Positions 7,567 to 16,251 are shown, counted from the stretch's first letter. The stretch is 64,000 nt of DNA from Streptomyces tsukubensis (GCF_009296025.1 NZ_CP045178.1:4464001-4528000); one strand, 5' to 3'. Program-made: numbers and translations. The notes: generated from the sequence alone by a model not told the origin.

Positions 7567-8571
7567 CTAGAAACTCTCGTCGAACCACTTCAGGCCGCCT
7601 GAGTTGAGAACTGTGAACAGCTCGCCGGCGGCCAGCGGGTCATCGTCGAGTGTTCCAGTTAGGTCTTCCACCTTGCAGCGCATGGTGGGCGAGAGGCCAG
7701 CAGCCGTGACCTCCTCCTCACCCGTGAGGTGGAATCCGCAGAGTCCACACTGCAGTCCCTCCGTCGTCAGTTCCATCTCGTACAGAAGCGTTGTCTGCGG
7801 CTCCGCACTCAGGAGCAGCGCCGCAGCCTCCGCCCCGCAGGCCGGGCACCGGGTGAGCATGCGAAAGCGTGCACGCGTCCGGTTGAAATCGGTGATCACG
7901 AGACCAGCCTCGCCTATCGCCTTGGCGATGCTCTCAACCGTGCCCTCCGGTAGTGCCCCGAAGCGGGCTTCAAGTCTGAACCGGCCCTGGCTCACGCGTA
8001 GGCGGACGGCCTTCTGGACGAGATCGAACCTGTTGTCGAGGGTCACCTGCGCAAGCTCAGACCAGGTTCCCCAGAACTCTGTCCTGTCATGGTCCAGATG
8101 GTCCAGGAGGAGACAGATCGTGTCCACGAAGATGCCCAGGTAGTCGTCCCCAGTGCTGGCGCCCAGGTGGGCGACACCATTGCGTAGTTCGATCAGCCCA
8201 TCCAACTCCTCCGACCGTGGGAGCACGCCCATCTTCCGAAGCCGAGCAATGGCTGTGCCTGCTCCGATGGTGTGCAGCCTGCGAGGCGGGATGGGGGTGG
8301 CTCCGGCCAAGTGCAACAGCATGTCGTCGTTGCCTTTGACCTCCGACAGCAGGGTCGGGTGAACTCGTACCAGGACAGCCTTCGCCAGCCTCTCGACACT
8401 GACCCCGGCCTCGAGCAAGAAGACGTCCATCTGCCCTTCGGCATGAGCACCCAAAGCGAGATGTGCGAAGTTCCTGGCTCCCTCGCACAGTTCATCGAAA
8501 GTGACCGTTGATGCCATGCCAAGGACGTTACAGATGTCGGAGGCAGGGCCACCAAGCTTTTCCGGGGTCAT
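7567..8571 (-). CDS. Hypothetical protein with HEPN-type R-x4-H motif and zinc ribbon
   Basis: This encodes 334 residues of no named family that I recognise. The N-terminal helical half contains ELRNGVAHLG, in which Arg130 and His135 form the R-x4-H signature of HEPN RNases and HEPN-like nucleotidyl-transfer domains. The C-terminal third has two CxxC knuckles (CPACGAE, then CGLCGFHL), a probable zinc ribbon. Helical HEPN folds are frequent in defence and toxin proteins, so this is a candidate RNA-targeting effector. It may equally be a non-catalytic HEPN-like domain. The start is uncertain: an internal ATG at about 8517 (MASTVTF) would remove 18 residues. An IS5-type insertion lies just upstream. 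Confidence 0.6.
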   Translation of the reverse strand: MTPEKLGGPASDICNVLGMASTVTFDELCEGARNFAHLALGAHAEGQMDVFLLEAGVSVERLAKAVLVRVHPTLLSEVKGNDDMLLHLAGATPIPPRRLHTIGAGTAIARLRKMGVLPRSEELDGLIELRNGVAHLGASTGDDYLGIFVDTICLLLDHLDHDRTEFWGTWSELAQVTLDNRFDLVQKAVRLRVSQGRFRLEARFGALPEGTVESIAKAIGEAGLVITDFNRTRARFRMLTRCPACGAEAAALLLSAEPQTTLLYEMELTTEGLQCGLCGFHLTGEEEVTAAGLSPTMRCKVEDLTGTLDDDPLAAGELFTVLNSGGLKWFDESF

Positions 8572-8654
8572 GGGCAGTCTGCTTGGCTCATGTCGTGCAG
8601 CTGCCGGCGTCTATAGCTCCGCGACCGCCGCTTTGGTGGTCGCTTCTCGCAGAG

Positions 8655-9556
8655 TGAGCGTTTTTCATCATGGGTTTGAGCTGGCCAGATGCAGGGTGAG
8701 GACGGCTTGGACGAGGCTGGTGATTCGGGTGGTCGAGCACCGGAGCTTGCGAAGGGGGCGCCAGGGCTTGAGGGTCGCTATGGCCTGCTCGACGGGGGCA
8801 CGGATCTTCGCGTGGGATTGGTTCACCGCCCGCTGGCCGGCGGACGGGGTGTCCATCGTCCCCAGTACGGGATGCGGACGGTGCCCCCGGCGCTGCAGTA
8901 GCCCTTGCCGGCCCGGCAGGTGACGTCGGCGTGGGTGAGGGCGTCGACGATGCCGTGTTCGCGCGCCGCCCGCACCTCGTGGACAGCGCCGGGCAGGGCG
9001 GGTGAGGCCCGCAGCAGTCGCCCTATCGGATCGGTGATGACCTGCACGTTCATGCCGTGCTTCTTGTGTTTCCCGGAGTAGAAGGGTCGTCGGCCGCGAC
9101 CCGGTCGATCGGTAGCAGCGTGCCGTCGGGCATGGCGAACGCCTTGGTGGAAGCGGTCGTCGTCGCGTCGGTGAGGGTCGGCGCGAGGGCGGCCAGGACG
9201 TCGATGGCCTCGGCGACGTACCGGTAGGCGGTGGCGGTACCGATGCCGAAGCGGGCGGCGAGCTGGGCGTATGTGTGGCCGCAGCGCAGGTGTGCCAGGA
9301 CGAGCAGGGCCTGACGGTTCGCGCTCACGCGACGCCAGCGCTTCCCGCGTTTCTGGCGGCGGATCCGCAGGCGAGCGGGCAGGTAGCGCAGCGTCGAGGT
9401 GGACACATCGATGCCGGACGGGTAGACAAGCACGCGGAAGCTCCTGGTAGACAGGCGATCTTGGTCGTGAACCCGTCTACCAGGAGCTTCCTCGCATTCA
9501 GACACCGCCCCACCCATCCAACTGGGCACCGAACCAGCCAGGTTGAAACAGGCTCA
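8655..9556 (-). mobile_element. IS5-family insertion sequence with decayed transposase
   Basis: The terminal inverted repeats are TGAGCGTTTTTCATC at 8655 (plus strand) and TGAGCCTGTTTCAAC reading inward from 9556 (minus strand), matching at 12 of 15 positions. The transposase between them is frameshifted. A perfect 15-bp inverted repeat (9438-9452 and 9475-9489) lies near the transposase start. The right end coincides with the stop codon of the serine-hydrolase gene. Confidence 0.75.
8668..9436 (-). pseudogene. IS5-type DDE transposase, frameshifted
   Basis: Three consecutive pieces in different frames rebuild one transposase. The N-terminus runs from about 9436 (VLVYPSGIDVSTSTLRYL, then a helix-turn-helix around LAHLRCGHTYAQLAARFG and LPIDRVAADD). 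The middle starts at 9053 (MNVQVITDPIGRLL, PGAVHEVRAAREHG). The end lies in 8856-8668 (GQRAVNQSHAKIRAPVEQAI to SLVQAVLTLHLASSNP). Catalytic acidic residues are split between frames, so the element cannot transpose by itself. Confidence 0.8.
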
Positions 9557-10600
9557 TTGGCTGAAAGCCAGACCGCGAAAGGCATTGCGCACGTCAGCCA
9601 GCGGCTGGCGGTCGCGGGTGTAGTAGAGCTTGTTGGTCAGCAGTGCTGCCCATCGGTCCTGGGTGGGGGAGATCCACATGCCTGTGCCCGTGAAGCCGTA
9701 GTGCACCCAGACGTCCTGCTCTCGGGTGGTGCCGGGCGCCGGGTGCCAGAACAGGCCGCGTTCCGGTTGGAGGCCGCCGGTCTGCACAGTGAGGGAGTGG
9801 GCGGTCCAGTCGGCGCCGAAGCCCGCCTTGGTGGAGGCCGTCGCGGGGGCGAGCATATAGCGGAGGAAGCTCACCACGTCGTCGAGGATGGTGAAGACGC
9901 CCGCGATGCCGCATACGCCACCGAGGAGGCGGGCGGAGAAGTCGTGGGCGGTGCCCTTGAGGTGGCTGCCGGTGGCCTCGTCGAGTTCGGTGGGGGCGCA
10001 GCGGGGCGACATGGCGGCGGGCAGGGGGCCGAAGCGCGTGGAGTCCATGGCCAGTGGGCGCCAGGTCCCCTCCTCGCAGAGCCGATCGAGGGGCTGGCCG
10101 GAGAGGTGTTCGGCGAGGTAGCCGAGGATGAGGGCGGCCCGGTCCGTGTACTCGACCGCTTCGCCGGGCGGCCGGTTGAGGGCTTCGTGCAGAACTCCCC
10201 TGCGAACAGCGACGGGATCGGTGCCGTAGAGGTTCTTCAACTGCGCCCGCAGGGGGAGGCCGGCGGTGTGGGTCAGAAGCTGCCGCGCGGTCACGGCCCC
10301 GAGGGGGTGGCCCGCGACCTCGTCCCAGAAGGTCCCGAGCGGGACGTCGAGGTTGAGGACGCCGTCCTCCCACAGGGCTCCGACCGAGGCCCAGACGGCC
10401 AGGATCTTGGTCAGGCTGGCGACGTCGAAGATGGTGTCCGGCCGCATCCGCACATCCGGCTCGTCCGGGTCCAGGACACCGGTGGCGCCCTGCGCCCGCA
10501 CCCCGCCCGAGTCGCCGACGGCCCATACCGCGCCTGGGTAGACCTTCTCGCGGACGCCTTCGCTCAGCAGGTGCTCGATGCGGTCGGTGCGGTACGGCAT
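9554..10600 (-). CDS. Serine hydrolase, beta-lactamase/class C fold
   Basis: This encodes 348 residues. The S-x-x-K motif is visible as FDVASLTKILA (Ser about 71) and a Tyr-x-x motif as VEYTDRAALILGYL; near the end WVHYGFTGTGMWISP takes the place of the K/H-T-G box. Members are esterases, amidases or D-aminopeptidases. No signal peptide is present, so it is probably cytoplasmic. The stop codon (9554-9556) lies inside the terminal repeat of the adjacent IS, so the last residues were probably replaced or trimmed by the insertion. It follows the glycosyltransferase gene after about 100 bp on the same strand and may be the last gene of that operon. Confidence 0.8.
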   Translation of the reverse strand: MPYRTDRIEHLLSEGVREKVYPGAVWAVGDSGGVRAQGATGVLDPDEPDVRMRPDTIFDVASLTKILAVWASVGALWEDGVLNLDVPLGTFWDEVAGHPLGAVTARQLLTHTAGLPLRAQLKNLYGTDPVAVRRGVLHEALNRPPGEAVEYTDRAALILGYLAEHLSGQPLDRLCEEGTWRPLAMDSTRFGPLPAAMSPRCAPTELDEATGSHLKGTAHDFSARLLGGVCGIAGVFTILDDVVSFLRYMLAPATASTKAGFGADWTAHSLTVQTGGLQPERGLFWHPAPGTTREQDVWVHYGFTGTGMWISPTQDRWAALLTNKLYYTRDRQPLADVRNAFRGLAFSQ

Positions 10601-10700
10601 GGTCTCCCTCTTCGTATCGGCGTCCCGTAGGCAGCGTAGTGAGCGCGCTCGGACGGGCGGGGCAGCGGCGTGCCGAAGGTTGTTTCGACGTGGCCGGATC

Positions 10701-11822
10701 TCAGGTGAGCTGTTGGCCGAGGCCGTCAAGTTCTCGGGCGGTCTTCGACAGGGGGTAGCGGGCGGCGTTGGCGTATCCGGCCTGCCGCAGAGCGGGCAGG
10801 AAGCCGGGTTCGGTCCGCAGGCGGTCCAAGTCCCTGGCGAAAGAGGAAGGACGGGTGAAGTCGGTGGCCAGCCCGGAGCGGGCCAGGGCTTCGCTGAGGC
10901 CGGGCACCGGCTGGTAGAGGACGGGGAGGCCGCAGGCTTGGGCTTCGAGGGCGACCAAGCCCATGGCCTCCAGGGTGGTGGAAGGCATGACGAGGGCGTC
11001 GTGTTCGGAGAAGGCTTTCCACAGCTGTGGACGGCGGAGCCAGCCAAGGTAGCGGGCGCTCACCCCGGCCCGTTGCAGTCGGGGAGCCAGCACGCGGAAC
11101 TGGGCGTGCGGTGCGGCGATCGAGAGCTCGACGCCTCGGAGCGGGGCCACGCTCCGGATCACGGCATCGACGCCCTTCTCGGCGGTCAGTCGGCCCGCGT
11201 ACAGCAGGCGGACGTGGCCGTTCGACAGGCGAGTGGTGCGGAGGGGCGGATGGGCGAGGAGCCGGTCCGGGATGCCCCAGGGGATGTGGGTGATCTTGCG
11301 GCGGTCGGTCTGCGGGGCGAGCTTGAGGAGATGGTCGGCCATGGCGCTGGTAGGAACGACGATGGCGTCGACGGCGCGAGCGGTCGCCCGCAGGACCTGG
11401 AGCTGGTCGCGGTGGGTCTCGGCGAAGAGCAGGTCGGTGCCGTGGACCAAGGCGATCCGGGGGTGCTCGGGCAGGGCCCGGATCAGGGCGGGGGTGGCGC
11501 CGAAGGCGAGGTGGTGCAGGTGCAGCACCTCGATGTGGGCGGGATCGACCGCAGAGAGCAGAGCTTGCCGCAAGTTGCCGACGTACCGGTGGAAGGCCGG
11601 GCCCTCCAGGCACTTGCCCGGCACCCTGAGCAGGTTGAGCCCGGCCGGCGTCCGCAGGCGGGGGCCGCTCGGGGCGAGCATGAAAGCTTGCGCGGGGATG
11701 AGGGGTTCGTCGCCGGTGTAGAGGTCGAGGAACAGTTCGACGCTGCCGCCGGGACTGCCTGCGGGCAGGTCCAGGAATGTGGCCGTCGTCTGCTTCGGAG
11801 CGGGGCTTCCCAGGTCGCTCAT
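10701..11822 (-). CDS. GT4-family glycosyltransferase
   Basis: This encodes 373 residues. The GT-B architecture is visible: an N-terminal half with LHLHHLAFGATPALIRALPE, a linker with RKITHIPWGIPD, then the donor-binding half with LLYAGRLTAEKGVDAVIRS and the GT4 signature EAMGLVALEAQACGLPVLYQP (the E-x7-E motif). The donor sugar nucleotide and acceptor cannot be told. The ATG at 11822 overlaps the stop of the upstream deaminase-fold gene by ATGA, so it is translationally coupled to the nucleotide operon. It probably glycosylates the product of that pathway (inference). Confidence 0.85.
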   Translation of the reverse strand: MSDLGSPAPKQTTATFLDLPAGSPGGSVELFLDLYTGDEPLIPAQAFMLAPSGPRLRTPAGLNLLRVPGKCLEGPAFHRYVGNLRQALLSAVDPAHIEVLHLHHLAFGATPALIRALPEHPRIALVHGTDLLFAETHRDQLQVLRATARAVDAIVVPTSAMADHLLKLAPQTDRRKITHIPWGIPDRLLAHPPLRTTRLSNGHVRLLYAGRLTAEKGVDAVIRSVAPLRGVELSIAAPHAQFRVLAPRLQRAGVSARYLGWLRRPQLWKAFSEHDALVMPSTTLEAMGLVALEAQACGLPVLYQPVPGLSEALARSGLATDFTRPSSFARDLDRLRTEPGFLPALRQAGYANAARYPLSKTARELDGLGQQLT

Positions 11823-12355
11823 CGGCGGCCTCCGCCGATCTCCTCGTAAAGACGTGAGATGTCGATGCCCTCGGTGCTCGCGTACTTCGCCGACTGCCGC
11901 TGATAGCTGGACGCTGTCCCCTGCGTGGTGAGGAAGACCAGCTTGCCGAACGTCATGCCCGGGTAGACGCGGACGGGTCGGGCGGCGCGGATCTCCAGGG
12001 TCCAGCGGATGGCGTGGCCTTGGTGGCCGAGCGGCGCGGAGACGTGGACCCAGATGCCGAGGGAACCGATGGTCCGGTCGCCGTTGAGCAGTTGCGCGTA
12101 CGTCTCCGAGCCGGTGCGCTCGTGAGTGACGCCGAGGTAGAGCAGTCCCGGCTGGAGGACCAGGCCGGAGCTGGGGATCGTCTGCTCGGTATAGGCGGTG
12201 GGGGCGGCGGCGTCGAGCTGCCCGGCGCAGACGCGGAGGGTGTCGCCGAGGCGCCAGTCGTAGGCGTTGGGGGAGACGTGGGCGGGGTCGTACGGGTCGA
12301 TGGTGATCTCGCCGGCGCGGACGGCGGCGGTGATCGCGGGGCCGGTGAGGATCAC
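11819..12355 (-). CDS. dCTP deaminase/dUTPase-fold protein A (keeps catalytic Glu, lost S-x3-R motif)
   Basis: This encodes 178 residues from a GTG that overlaps the stop of paralogue B (GTGA). Aligned to the chromosomal Dcd in this window (29417-29992), the catalytic Glu (E. coli E138) is kept as Glu121 in WTLEIRAARPVRVYPG. The phosphate-site segment KSSLGR (E. coli Ser111/Arg115) reads DRTIGS at 93-98, so both Ser and Arg are gone. The N-terminus (GEITIDPYDPAHVSPNAYDWRLG) and the LQPG-LYLG segment are typical of the family. Alone it is unlikely to be a normal dCTP deaminase. It might pair with paralogue B or act on another ligand. Confidence 0.8.
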   Translation of the reverse strand: MILTGPAITAAVRAGEITIDPYDPAHVSPNAYDWRLGDTLRVCAGQLDAAAPTAYTEQTIPSSGLVLQPGLLYLGVTHERTGSETYAQLLNGDRTIGSLGIWVHVSAPLGHQGHAIRWTLEIRAARPVRVYPGMTFGKLVFLTTQGTASSYQRQSAKYASTEGIDISRLYEEIGGGRR

Positions 12356-12891
12356 GGGGCGACCGCCTCGACGGGTTCGGCATCGCGCCAGTAGCGGGAG
12401 GGCTGAGGGCCTTCGGCGGCCTGGTACTTGCCCGCGTACAGGTCTATGTCGCCGCTGGAGACGAAGAACATGATCTGCCCGATCTTCATCCCCGCGTACA
12501 CACGTAGTGGGCGGATCGGCGAGAGCATCAGGGTCCACTGGCCGTGAAAGCCGATGTCGCCGATGGGGGCGGTGATTTCGACGAACAGGCCGAGTCGGCC
12601 GACCGAGGAGCGGCCGAACAGCAGCGGGACGAAGGTGTCGGAGCCGACCTGCTCCAGGGTGTGGCCCAGATAGAGCTCGCCGGGCTGGAGGACGTACCCG
12701 GCCTCGCCGATCTCGACCGCGGTGGTCGGATTCGCCCGGTGGGCGTCGATGACCGGGGCCGTGTACGTCAGGAGCCTGGGACCGAGCCGCACGTTGTAGC
12801 TGTTGGGGTTGACCTGCTCCGGCTCGAACGGGCTGATCGTCAGACGGCCGTCCTGGGCGGCGGCAGCGATCTCGGGACCGGTGAGGATCAT
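12352..12891 (-). CDS. dCTP deaminase/dUTPase-fold protein B (keeps S-x3-R motif, catalytic Glu replaced by Met)
   Basis: This encodes 179 residues. GRSSVGRLG at 93-101 keeps the Ser and Arg that bind the nucleotide phosphates in Dcd (E. coli S111/R115). The strand that carries the catalytic Glu138 reads WTLMLSPIRPLRVYAG, so the Glu is replaced by Met122. Its losses are the mirror image of those in paralogue A next door. The ATG overlaps the stop of the 5'-nucleotidase gene by ATGA and its own stop overlaps the GTG of paralogue A. In Dcd trimers the active sites lie between subunits, so an A-B heteromer could in principle rebuild a complete site (inference). Confidence 0.8.
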   Translation of the reverse strand: MILTGPEIAAAAQDGRLTISPFEPEQVNPNSYNVRLGPRLLTYTAPVIDAHRANPTTAVEIGEAGYVLQPGELYLGHTLEQVGSDTFVPLLFGRSSVGRLGLFVEITAPIGDIGFHGQWTLMLSPIRPLRVYAGMKIGQIMFFVSSGDIDLYAGKYQAAEGPQPSRYWRDAEPVEAVAP

Positions 12892-14101
12892 CGGATGCGC
12901 TCCTCCGCCTCGGGCAGCGGGGTGGCGATGACGCTGCGGACGGCCTCACCGAGCCGGAGGCCCGCCTGGTGTGTGCGTCCGCCGAGGTAGGTGTCGGCGA
13001 GGTAGTCGGTGGTCAGTACGGAGCGGACGCCCTGCGGCAGGGGCGAGGGGGAGGTGACCAGCGGGCCGGTCTGCTTGGCAGGCCGTACGGGTTCTGCGCC
13101 TGCCGGTTGGGCAGGAGGGCGTGGACGAGCTGGTTGTCGAACGGCTCGATGGCCAGGAGGTCCCCGAGTGTGAGGGCATCGCCGAGGCGGGTGGGCCGCA
13201 GCGCGGTGTCGTTGAGGACGACGGCGTCGGGGCCGAGGCCGGTGTGCAGCCGGGAGGCGAGCTCTTCGAGGAGCTGGTGGCGATCGAGGACGGTATCGCG
13301 GTAGGGCTCGTTGACGGTGCCGAGGCGGGTGGCGAGCCTCTGCCACGTAGAGGCGATCTTCTCCTCCAGGGCGGCGAGGTGGTGCGGGACCGTCGCCGGG
13401 GCGGGGAAGACGGCGATACGGGCGGCCCAGCCGGAGCCGACGGGTTCGGCGGCGGCGTATCCGGCGCCCAGCTCGCGGCCTTTGACCACGAGGGTGTCGC
13501 CGACGCGCACCGGTCCGTAGGTGTCGCTGTGGCAGTGCCCGGCGAAGACGACGTCCAGGGACGGGCAGGCGAGGGCGAGTTCGAGGTCCTCGTCGAAACC
13601 GGAGTGGGATGACACGATCCAGGAGTCGACGTGGTGGTGGTGCTCCAGCATCAGCTCACGCAGCGCGGTCACGGGGTCGGTGACGCGGTGCCTCGCCCGT
13701 TGACCGGCGGGGATGGTGTGGAAGGCGCTGACGCCGATGACGGCGGAGACGGCGACCCGGCGGCCGTGCATGTCGACGATACGGAGGCGGTCGAACAGCG
13801 GCTGCCCGGTGGTGGCTTCGACGGCGTTGGCGCAGATCGTCATCTCGCGCAGGCCCGGTTCGAAGTAGTGGGGCCAGCCGTGGTTGCCCGGTGCCAGCAC
13901 GTCGTACAGCGTCGTGAGGATCTCGCGCTCGATGGCGCCCTTGCCCAGCCGGTAGAAGCCGGTTCCCTCGAAGAAGTCGCCGCAGTCGGCGATGAGCGAG
14001 GTCGCCTTGAGGTCGTGCAGGTGGGGAAGGAGCCTGGCGGCCTGGTCGAGGGCGGAGTGGACGTCGGTGGTGGCCACGATCTGGCCGTACGTCCTGCTCA
14101 T
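12888..14101 (-). pseudogene. UshA-like 5'-nucleotidase / metallophosphoesterase, frameshifted near the C-terminus
   Basis: From the ATG at 14101 the protein shows all metallophosphoesterase motifs: ATTDVHSALD (D-x-H), ADCGDFFEG (GD), APGNHGWPH (GNH), VSSHSGFDED and FAGHCHSDTYG (GH-x-H). A 5'-nucleotidase C-terminal domain follows (VVLNDTALRPTRLGDALTLGDLLAIEPFDNQLVHALLP). Near 13085-13100 the frame is lost. The expected tail (QGVRSVLTTDYLADTYLGG to EAEERIR) is in another frame and ends at 12888 in an ATGA overlap with the next gene. Only the last 60 or so residues are affected, so the catalytic core could still be made. Sequencing error is possible. Confidence 0.75.
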
Positions 14102-15415
14102 CGCGGTACGTCGGTGAGATCGGCGCCGAGGGCGCGGAGCTTGGCGGGCAGATCGGCGTGTCCGCGGCGCAGCTGGTCGAGGCCGCTGACGGTGGTGGTG
14201 CCCCGGGAGGTGAGTCCGGCGATCAGAAGGGCGGAGCCGGTGCGGATGTCGGTGGCCTGCACTTGTCGTGCCGGTGAGGCGCTGGGGTCCGCTCAGGCGG
14301 CAACGGGTGGGCCACAGCTCCTCGATCACCGCTCCGAGCCGGGCGAGCTGCGGTAGCAGGTTGCCGTGGCGGCCGGGGTTGATGTCGTCGGCGAAGGTGT
14401 GGGTGCCGGGCAGGGTGAGGGCCAGGGCCATCAGCGCGGGCTCGAAGTCGGCGTCCAGGCCGTCCGGGGTCAGCGAGGCGATCGCCCGCAGCGGCCGTCC
14501 GCTTACGGCGCGGGCGCGGTGGACGGTGATGGCGTCGGCGGCGAGGGTGACGGGAACGCCGGCCCAGTCCAGCAGGTCGGCCAACACCGTGAGGTCCGGC
14601 CCGTGGACGCCCTCCACGCGGCCCTCCCCGCCGGTGGCGGCGATCGCGCAGGCCAGGGTGCCCGCCTCGATCTTGTCGCCGGGGACCGTCCAGGTGACGG
14701 TCTCGACAGGGGCGACCGGTGGCGGGACCAAGGTGATCTTCCGGCTGTCTCCCTGGGCCGTCCACCCGGCGGACCGTAAGGCGGCGAGTACGCCCGTGGT
14801 CTCCGGGGAGAGGTTGGGGTTGCCCAGTTCCAGGCGGCTGCCGGCCACGACTGCCCGGCAGATCGCGGCAACGCTCGCTCCCCGCGAGCGAAACGGCAGC
14901 GTCAGGGCGACCTCGTCGCGGCTCTGCTCGGCAGCCAGGACGCGGTACCCGGACTCGTCGAGGAGAACGGCGTCGCCGAACGCCTCGTAGACGGCGAAGT
15001 GCAGCTCCATCCCCCGGTCACCGATCTGGCAGCCACCCGGCCAGGGCAGAGCCGCCTGCCCGTGAGCGGCCAACAGCGGCGCCACCAGGTAGTAAGAGGC
15101 TCTGATTCGGGTGGCGTCCGTCAGGTCGGGCGCGGTCGCGGGCCGCTTCTCGGGCGCCACGACCACGGTTCCCGGCTCGGCGACCGGGCGGGCGACGCGG
15201 TAGCCGCTCCGCTCCAGCAGACCGAGCATCCTCTGGACGTCGGCGCTGGCCGGGATGCCGGACAGACGGACAGTACGGCCTACGGACGCGGCGGCGGCCA
15301 GCAGCGGCAGTGCCGCGTTCTTCGAGCCGTCCACCCGTACAGTTCCGGCGAGTGGGCGGCCGGGGCGGACGGTGACGGTGTCGGTGGCTCTCGTAGAGGT
15401 GGGGGCAAGATCCAT
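14098..15415 (-). pseudogene. MurA/NikO-like enolpyruvyl (1-carboxyvinyl) transferase, frameshifted near the C-terminus
   Basis: The ATG at 15415 is preceded by a GGAGG Shine-Dalgarno. Features of UDP-GlcNAc 1-carboxyvinyltransferases are clear: VDGSKNAALPLLAAAASVG (Lys/Asn), WPGGCQIGDRGMELH with the catalytic Cys, and DINPGRHGNLLPQLARLGA. An apparent extra A near 14266 shifts the frame. The remaining C-terminus (VQATDIRTGSALLIAGLTS to KLRALGADLTDVPR) is in the next frame and ends in an ATGA overlap with the nucleotidase gene. A chromosomal murA is expected elsewhere. With nucleotide-processing neighbours, a NikO-type role (transferring enolpyruvate to a nucleotide, as in nikkomycin/polyoxin pathways) is more likely than peptidoglycan synthesis. 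Confidence 0.75.
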
Positions 15416-15544
15416 CAGAACCTCCGGTTCGCGGGTGGAAGGGCGATGTCCCGCCCCTGACGCTTGACCTTGCGTTGCTGCTGGGACGTTTCGCGACGCT
15501 GCCGTCCTGCCGTCGCCGGAGTTGGCCGACGGGGCCGGAAACCG

Positions 15545-16144
15545 TCAGCCGCTCCTGCGGGAGAAGAGGCACCACGTGGTGGCGCCGCCGTCACTCACTC
15601 CCCAGCGGTCGGCGAGCGTGGCGACCAGGAAGATGCCGCGCCCCGACACCTCGTCGTCGCCGGGGCGCCTGATCTCCGCCCGCGCCTGCGGGGCCCCGTC
15701 GCGCACCTCGACCACCAACTCGCCCGTGGTCGGCCACACCCGCAGGCTCACGTACCCGGAGCCGTAGCAGACGGCGTTGGTGACGAGTTCCGACACGGCG
15801 AGCACGATGTCTCCCGCCAGGGCCTCCGAGGTCCGCCAGCAGCGGAGCTGGTCACGGGTGATCCGGCGCATCTCCGCGACGCGCGCTTTGTCGGACGCGA
15901 AGGCGACCTCGATGCCGTGGCCCAGGGTGGGCCCGGAGACGAAGTCCGATGCCGGACCGACAGTGGCGATCGGGGGCGGAGGCTCGCGCCTGAACCCGGC
16001 CGGGCGCCTGGCAGCGTCGGGGGGTTCGGCCGTTCCACACGACGGACCGCGCTCGGGCTTGGCCCCTGCCGCCGTGGGGAGGGCAGCCGCACGACTGCCC
16101 GGCACACGGACGAAGGGGGAGAAGCGCTCTGCCACGATGCCCAC
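15545..16144 (-). CDS. ATP-binding protein of the RsbW-like HATPase family
   Basis: About 199 residues with a GTG start chosen conservatively; the true start is uncertain. The C-terminal domain has the HATPase_c_2 pattern of anti-sigma-factor-like kinases: LAVSELVTNAVCYG (N box), VVEVRDGAPQARA (G1-like) and VSGRGIFLVATLADRWGV (G2). The N-terminal 80 residues are low complexity. Streptomyces have many such single-domain ATP-binding proteins, often beside regulators. It is divergent from the XRE-TPR regulator at 16335, with a palindromic operator between them. Confidence 0.75.
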   Translation of the reverse strand: MGIVAERFSPFVRVPGSRAAALPTAAGAKPERGPSCGTAEPPDAARRPAGFRREPPPPIATVGPASDFVSGPTLGHGIEVAFASDKARVAEMRRITRDQLRCWRTSEALAGDIVLAVSELVTNAVCYGSGYVSLRVWPTTGELVVEVRDGAPQARAEIRRPGDDEVSGRGIFLVATLADRWGVSDGGATTWCLFSRRSG

Positions 16145-16251
16145 ATCCCCGTTCCGGTCGGTGAAGATCGCGACGGGCGAACCGTTGTCGGTGCGTTCCG
16201 CCGTGGTGGGAAGAGTGTGGGGGCCTGTTTCCGCCGTACCGACCGCTGCCG

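Noticed and set aside
13013..15415. An 800-residue natural fusion of enolpyruvyl transferase and nucleotidase
   Set aside because: The transferase C-terminus and its stop, overlapping the nucleotidase ATG, are present in the next frame, so the fusion results from a single-base shift.
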